Assembly (NCBI GenBank): GCA_041623475.1
Contig: JBFJWU010000091.1
Location: 1 to 10,598 of the forward strand
Origin: JBFJWU01 sp041623475 [NCBI: bacterium]
GTDB lineage: Bacteria > J088
Direction: 5' to 3'
Length of the DNA: 10,598 nucleotides
Shown: positions 6,793 to 10,598 of the stretch, piece by piece
Layout: every line of letters starts with the position of its first letter
Numbering within the stretch: position 1 is the stretch's first letter
Position numbers and translations under genes: made by a program
Notes under the pieces: model-generated
Databases searched by the model: none
What the model was told of the DNA's origin: nothing
Seen by the model: only the letters and a program-made list of their open reading frames with translations

Positions 6793-8538
6793 GTGAACTC
6801 ATTCAAAGCCATAATTGCCGCCGGCCTGGCCGCAACTGTCGGTGCCACCGGATGCAGCGCGACCTCCGGTCCACTGGTGATCCGTGAGCCAGTACTTCCA
6901 CCCGGGCAGGACGGTTCTGATTCCGATCTGAAACTGGACCTGGGGCCGCTGGTGGACGGTCGTGCCTACGGTGCGTACCTGAAATCGCAGGCTGCCCTGC
7001 GAGACGGTGATATCAACGGCGCGATCCATCACCTGAAGACGGTGCTCAGGCGCGATCCTTGGGCGACGCAGCCCCGGTTGCGCCTGGCGGGCCTGCTGTT
7101 GATGTTGAACCGGCCGTCGGAAGCCGGTGAGGTACTGGCTGAGCTGCAACTGGACCCCGTTGCCCTTCCGGAAGAACTGCTGGAGGTCTATGTCGCGTTC
7201 GTGACCCGTTCCGGCGAGCATCAGGAGGCCCGACGGGCCATTCGCGCAGCGTATGAGCGCGGTTTGCTCAGTCCGATACTGTTGCTCCGATGGGTCAGTC
7301 TGGAAGAGACCCGGACACCGGCTGAATCGCTGCTGGATTTTGTGTCGGAACTGCGTGGCATTCGGCAGGACGAGCCGGTTCTGGATTGTCTGGAAGGTCA
7401 TCTGCGGGTCCGGTTGGCCAGCTATCGCCAGGCGCAGGAGCCGCTTGATCGCTGCCTGGACGAGTTCCCCAAGTGGCTGCCCGGGATGCTCGAACAGGGC
7501 ATTGTCAGTGAGCTGCTCGGCGATCCCGAGGCCGCCCGAACGTTCTACGAACAGGTCCTGGTTGAGCAACCTGGCCAGGCGCTTGCGGTCTGGCGGCTGC
7601 GGGTCCTGACATCACCTGATGAAGAGGACGGGGCGACCCGGCAGTTGGAGCAGTTGCTGGCCGAAGTTCGTTACGAAACGGCCCTGCAACTGGCCGCACT
7701 TGCCATTCGTGAAGGCGACGATGTCCGCGCCGAGGCGATCCTGAACGCGTTGCCGCGAGACCATTCCAACCGCCCGCGGGCACTGATTCTGCGCGGGCCG
7801 ATCCTGGAGGACCGGGGGCAGTTGGAGGATGCTGAAGACAGTTACGAACAGGCATTCGAAAATTCCAACCTGCCTGCCATCAAACGGGTCGCTGCCCTGC
7901 AATGGGTCCGTGTCCAGATGGCGAAGGACCCTGATAAATGGGAGTCGCGGGTCCGCAAGTTCGGGGACAGTCGCGGCAGTCCGGAAGCCGCCATGGCAGC
8001 AGGCCTGGCGTTGGCCGACCGACGTACAGTTGACGGAATAGCCTATCTCGAACAGGCTGTGCAAAGATTTCCCAATGATGCGGAACTGTACTACCGGCTG
8101 GGCGTATTGTACGAGCAGGAAGGGAGCCGCGCCCAGGCTCTGGAACAGATGGAGTCCGCGATTGCGGCCGATCCTGATCATGCCGACGCGCTCAATTTCC
8201 TCGGCTATTCGCTGGCCGAAGAAAACCGGGAACTGGACCGTGCCGAGACATTGGTCCGGCGCGCGCTCGAACTCCGGCCTGATGCCGGGTACATCATGGA
8301 CAGCGTTGGCTGGATCCTGTTTATGCAGGGCAAGGCGGACGAGGCGATCCCGTGGCTGGAGAAGGCACTGGACGCAGAGGGCGATGATCCGGTCATTCTC
8401 GAACACCTGGGGGACGCGTATGCGGTTACCGGCAGGGACGAGCAGGCACGACAGGCCTACCAGGCGGCACTGCAACTGACTGAGATCAGCGAGGATGCCA
8501 TTCGAATCCGCGAAAAAATCCTGCGTACCCACGATTGA
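6793..8538 (+). CDS. TPR-repeat protein, predicted lipoprotein
   Basis: A 581-residue protein beginning with GTG, 8 bases after the stop of the metallopeptidase gene. The N-terminus MNSFKAIIAAGLAATVGATGC looks like a lipoprotein signal ending at Cys21, although Ala at the -3 position of the lipobox is less usual than Leu or Val. A TPR-like helix pair lies at about 60-120 (AAL..GDINGAIHHLKTVLRRDP). Four well-formed TPR units occupy about 430-567, with pattern residues such as YYRLGVLYEQEG, ALNFLGYSLAEE and ILEHLGDAYAVTG. Between them the protein is helical with weaker repeats. TPR scaffolds bind partner proteins, so this one is probably a periplasmic or outer-membrane-attached assembly factor. 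A TPR protein just upstream of lolB is a familiar arrangement in gammaproteobacteria such as Pseudomonas, which fits the next gene. No strong ribosome binding site is visible. The binding partner is unknown. Confidence 0.9.
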   Translation: MNSFKAIIAAGLAATVGATGCSATSGPLVIREPVLPPGQDGSDSDLKLDLGPLVDGRAYGAYLKSQAALRDGDINGAIHHLKTVLRRDPWATQPRLRLAGLLLMLNRPSEAGEVLAELQLDPVALPEELLEVYVAFVTRSGEHQEARRAIRAAYERGLLSPILLLRWVSLEETRTPAESLLDFVSELRGIRQDEPVLDCLEGHLRVRLASYRQAQEPLDRCLDEFPKWLPGMLEQGIVSELLGDPEAARTFYEQVLVEQPGQALAVWRLRVLTSPDEEDGATRQLEQLLAEVRYETALQLAALAIREGDDVRAEAILNALPRDHSNRPRALILRGPILEDRGQLEDAEDSYEQAFENSNLPAIKRVAALQWVRVQMAKDPDKWESRVRKFGDSRGSPEAAMAAGLALADRRTVDGIAYLEQAVQRFPNDAELYYRLGVLYEQEGSRAQALEQMESAIAADPDHADALNFLGYSLAEENRELDRAETLVRRALELRPDAGYIMDSVGWILFMQGKADEAIPWLEKALDAEGDDPVILEHLGDAYAVTGRDEQARQAYQAALQLTEISEDAIRIREKILRTHD

Positions 8539-9311
8539 AGGTATTTCGAACAACGTGGTCATTTACTCTTGGGCTGGCAGCGATCGCTGTTGTCCTGGCT
8601 TCCTGCGCGACCCTGCCTGCTGGAACGGATTTGCCAGGCAGCGAACTGAGGGCGTGGCATGTAACGGGTGAAGCCCGGTTGTCTGGCCCGGGTGGCCACC
8701 TGGCTGTCGACGTCGCGTTGCGAGTCGATCCCGCGGGCCGGGCGCGGATCGATATCGCGCTGCCAACCGGTATGTCAGCGGCCGTCGTCTGGATCGACGG
8801 AAATCGCTGGATCTTGCTGGATCCGACGGCGGCCAGGGTCTGGACCGGGTCAGCCGCTGAGGTGCTGCAGATCATTACACAGTTGCCGGCGGTCTACCAG
8901 GCTTCCCTGGCATTCGGAATCAGCCTGGTTTTTTTGAATGAGGGTAGTGAATTTGGTAGAATTTGGGGCCTGCTGCCCAGCCCGGAAGGCGCAGAAAATA
9001 AGGCAATTCCGGGCCGCGGCCCATATCTGGAGCGCAGTACCGAAGGTGGAATGATTCGGCTCGCCGAAGATGCTGCCTGGTCCGTCAAATATTCCGGCGA
9101 GCCTGCTGGCTCAGCCCCCTGGCCCCAGTCATGGACTGTATCCAGGTCACCCGTCACGCTGGAGGTAACGTGGCTTCGATTCCAGGAACTCGACGAACAG
9201 GCATCGCAGCTGTTGCGACCAAGGGTGCCCGCATCCTTTTCTGCACAGCCCTTGGCCTCATTGCTGGATGCAGTGGTTGCCCCGGCGAACAGGAAACCAG
9301 CAAACCCCTAG
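8535..9311 (+). CDS. LolB/DUF4292-like lipoprotein (putative outer-membrane lipoprotein receptor)
   Basis: 258 residues starting at TTG 8535, which overlaps the preceding stop (TTGA). No other ATG, GTG or TTG precedes the signal peptide, so coupled initiation at TTG is the best reading. The signal MKVFRTTWSFTLGLAAIAVV ends in the classic lipobox LASC at Cys24. +2 is Ala, so by the E. coli rule it would go to the outer membrane. Residues about 38-110 alternate as beta strands (WHVTGEARLSG, VALRVDPAGRARIDIALPTG, WIDGNRWILLD), suggesting the half-barrel fold of LolA/LolB and DUF4292. The LPTG segment recalls the PLG loop region of LolB. LolB receives lipoproteins from LolA and inserts them in the outer membrane. 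Position after a TPR gene supports the LolB reading, but ispE, the usual neighbour in gammaproteobacteria, is absent and the protein is somewhat long. Its last 47 codons overlap the next gene. Family assignment is moderate; the gene itself is secure. Confidence 0.8.
   Translation: MKVFRTTWSFTLGLAAIAVVLASCATLPAGTDLPGSELRAWHVTGEARLSGPGGHLAVDVALRVDPAGRARIDIALPTGMSAAVVWIDGNRWILLDPTAARVWTGSAAEVLQIITQLPAVYQASLAFGISLVFLNEGSEFGRIWGLLPSPEGAENKAIPGRGPYLERSTEGGMIRLAEDAAWSVKYSGEPAGSAPWPQSWTVSRSPVTLEVTWLRFQELDEQASQLLRPRVPASFSAQPLASLLDAVVAPANRKPANP
9161..9166 (+). promoter_or_regulatory. Shine-Dalgarno sequence deciding the GTG start of the solute-binding protein
   Basis: GGAGGT is a near-perfect anti-16S match, placed 3-4 bases before the GTG at 9170. 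The spacing is short, but it is the only strong ribosome binding site at the plus-strand gene starts. It sits inside the LolB-like gene, and the GTG it serves begins the only frame that yields the lipobox at Cys34. Confidence 0.65.
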
Positions 9312-10598
9312 AAGTCGTTACCGAAAAGTCGACTCCGGTCGCTGGCGGTTCCTGGATCGAGGGGTCTATTGGTGACGCGGAAATCCTGCTGCCACTGATC
9401 GCTGGTGACTCGTCGTCCTACGATATTATCGGGCTGGTTTATTGCTCGCTTGTTGGCTTTGATAACAACCTGGAGATGCAACCGGATGTCGCCGAGTCCT
9501 GGGAGGTCCTGGACGACGGCCTGCGGATCCGATTCAAGATCCGGTCCGACGCGTTCTGGCACGACGGCAAACCGGTGACCGCCGACGATGTGATTTTCAC
9601 GGTCCGGACACTGCTGGATCCGAATACGCCGACGGCATACCGATCAAACTTTGACCTGCTGGACACAGTCCGCAAGGTGGGCAAGGATACCGTCGAATTT
9701 GTCTACAAAGAGCCCTATGCGCCGGCAATGACCCGGATCGCATCGTTGTACCTGTTGCCCAGGCACCTCTTGCAGGACCAGGACCTGTTGGGTAGTCCAC
9801 TGGCACGCAATCCAGTCGGATGTGGGCCCTATGTTTTTGAGCGCTGGGAGGAGAAACGTGAAATTCTCCTGAAGCGCAATCCCAGGTGGCATCGCGGGCC
9901 CGCGAATATCGACGGTTATATCTATCGGGTCATTCCCGACACCGCGACCATGTTCCTGGAGCTGCAAAGCTTTGGCGTTGACCAGATGGGCCTGTCTGCC
10001 CAGCAATACAAGTACCAGACGGACAATGCGCGATTCAAAAAATCGTTTCGTACGCTGGAGTACTCGGATTTCATCTATACCTATTTCGGATTTAACCTGG
10101 AGCGACCAATGTTCCAGGATCGAAATGTACGTCGCGCACTCGCCCACGCGGTCAATAAGCAGGAAATTGTCGACGGCGTATTGTTCGGCCTGGGACAGCC
10201 AGCTCAAGGGCCGTATCGGCCGGGAATGTGGTTTTACAAAGACACGGTCTCGGATCCAGAGTTCGACCCTGATCGTGCGCGGCAAATGCTGGATGCCGCC
10301 GGCTGGGTGGATTCCGACGACGACGGTATCCGCGACAAGGACGGCGTACCATTCAAATTCGAAATCATTACCAATCAGGGCAATGTCGCGCGAAAACAAG
10401 TTGGCGAAATCCTGCAACAACGATTTCGTGATGTCGGAATCGATGTCGGCCTGCGAATTATCGAGTGGGCAACATTCCTGAACGAATTTGTAGACAAAAA
10501 CAATTTCGACGCGATTATCCTGGGTTGGCAAACAGGCATTGATCCTGACCAGTACGCCATGTGGCACTCCAGCAAGACCGGTCCGCGAGAGTTTAACC
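9170..10598 (+). CDS. ABC-transporter solute-binding protein, family 5 (peptide/nickel type), lipoprotein, C-terminus missing
   Basis: This frame stays open from the GTG at 9170 to the window end, giving 476 codons. It is the substrate-catching part of an ABC importer of the OppA/DppA/NikA family, acting in the periplasm. The start is set by GGAGGT just upstream and by the signal sequence it produces: ARILFCTALGLIAGC ends in a textbook lipobox at Cys34. The mature part has the family pattern: GGSWIEG near 59-65, PDVAESWEVLDDGLRIRFKI, then FWHDGKPVTADDV (HDGKP at 131-135). NPVGCGPYVFERW, VRRALAHAVNKQEIVDGV, a GWVDSDDDGIRDKDG loop and ILGWQTGIDPDQYAMWHSS follow. Nothing is broken before the edge. 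Permease and ATPase genes may follow beyond the window. The gene overlaps the LolB-like gene by 142 bases. Substrate is probably a peptide, since the family includes murein-peptide binders such as MppA, but it cannot be read from the sequence. Confidence 0.94.
   Translation, partial: MASIPGTRRTGIAAVATKGARILFCTALGLIAGCSGCPGEQETSKPLEVVTEKSTPVAGGSWIEGSIGDAEILLPLIAGDSSSYDIIGLVYCSLVGFDNNLEMQPDVAESWEVLDDGLRIRFKIRSDAFWHDGKPVTADDVIFTVRTLLDPNTPTAYRSNFDLLDTVRKVGKDTVEFVYKEPYAPAMTRIASLYLLPRHLLQDQDLLGSPLARNPVGCGPYVFERWEEKREILLKRNPRWHRGPANIDGYIYRVIPDTATMFLELQSFGVDQMGLSAQQYKYQTDNARFKKSFRTLEYSDFIYTYFGFNLERPMFQDRNVRRALAHAVNKQEIVDGVLFGLGQPAQGPYRPGMWFYKDTVSDPEFDPDRARQMLDAAGWVDSDDDGIRDKDGVPFKFEIITNQGNVARKQVGEILQQRFRDVGIDVGLRIIEWATFLNEFVDKNNFDAIILGWQTGIDPDQYAMWHSSKTGPREFN

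Noticed and set aside
7612-8562. Minus-strand open frame of 316 codons
   Set aside because: It is antisense to the C-terminal TPR units of a clearly real protein, and its translation shows no family motif. Long antisense frames are common in GC-rich codon usage.
9011-9022. 12-bp palindrome GGGCCGCGGCCC
   Set aside because: Palindromes of this length are expected a few times in 10 kb, and it lies within a conserved reading frame with no partner sites.
9644-10567. Minus-strand open frame of 307 codons
   Set aside because: Antisense to the well-supported family 5 solute-binding protein; no motif or signal sequence in its translation.

Overview
The window reads as chromosomal DNA of a diderm (Gram-negative) bacterium. 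Several products carry lipoprotein signal peptides, and one looks like an outer-membrane beta-barrel protein. Base composition is GC-rich, and four of the seven gene starts I favour are GTG or TTG. A TPR lipoprotein directly upstream of a LolB-like lipoprotein resembles the arrangement in Pseudomonadota, but I cannot place the organism more precisely. I saw no mobile element, CRISPR array, tRNA or rRNA. Coding density is close to complete and no gap reaches 100 bases.

Left part, minus strand (1-1697): a histone-deacetylase-family amidohydrolase with all catalytic residues intact. Its TGA overlaps the ATG of a second gene, a multi-pass membrane protein of unknown function that runs off the left edge.

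Centre and right, plus strand (about 1768-10598): five genes lie in one direction with no terminator between them. They encode (1) an Slt70-type lytic transglycosylase with a lipobox, (2) a secreted protein of about 1013 residues combining an HExxH metallopeptidase domain, a TolB/PD40-like propeller and a probable outer-membrane barrel, (3) a TPR lipoprotein, (4) a LolB/DUF4292-like lipoprotein, and (5) a family 5 (oligopeptide/nickel type) solute-binding lipoprotein that is cut by the right edge. Junctions are tight: a 116-bp overlap, an 8-bp gap, a 4-bp overlap (TTGA) and a 142-bp overlap. This points to one transcript with translational coupling.

Together the plus-strand genes look like a cell-envelope operon: cutting peptidoglycan, processing or building the outer membrane, and capturing peptides, perhaps murein peptides. 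The divergent deacetylase and membrane-protein pair shares the short intergenic region, where two weak sigma-70-like promoters appear to overlap. The functional link between the two sides is inference.
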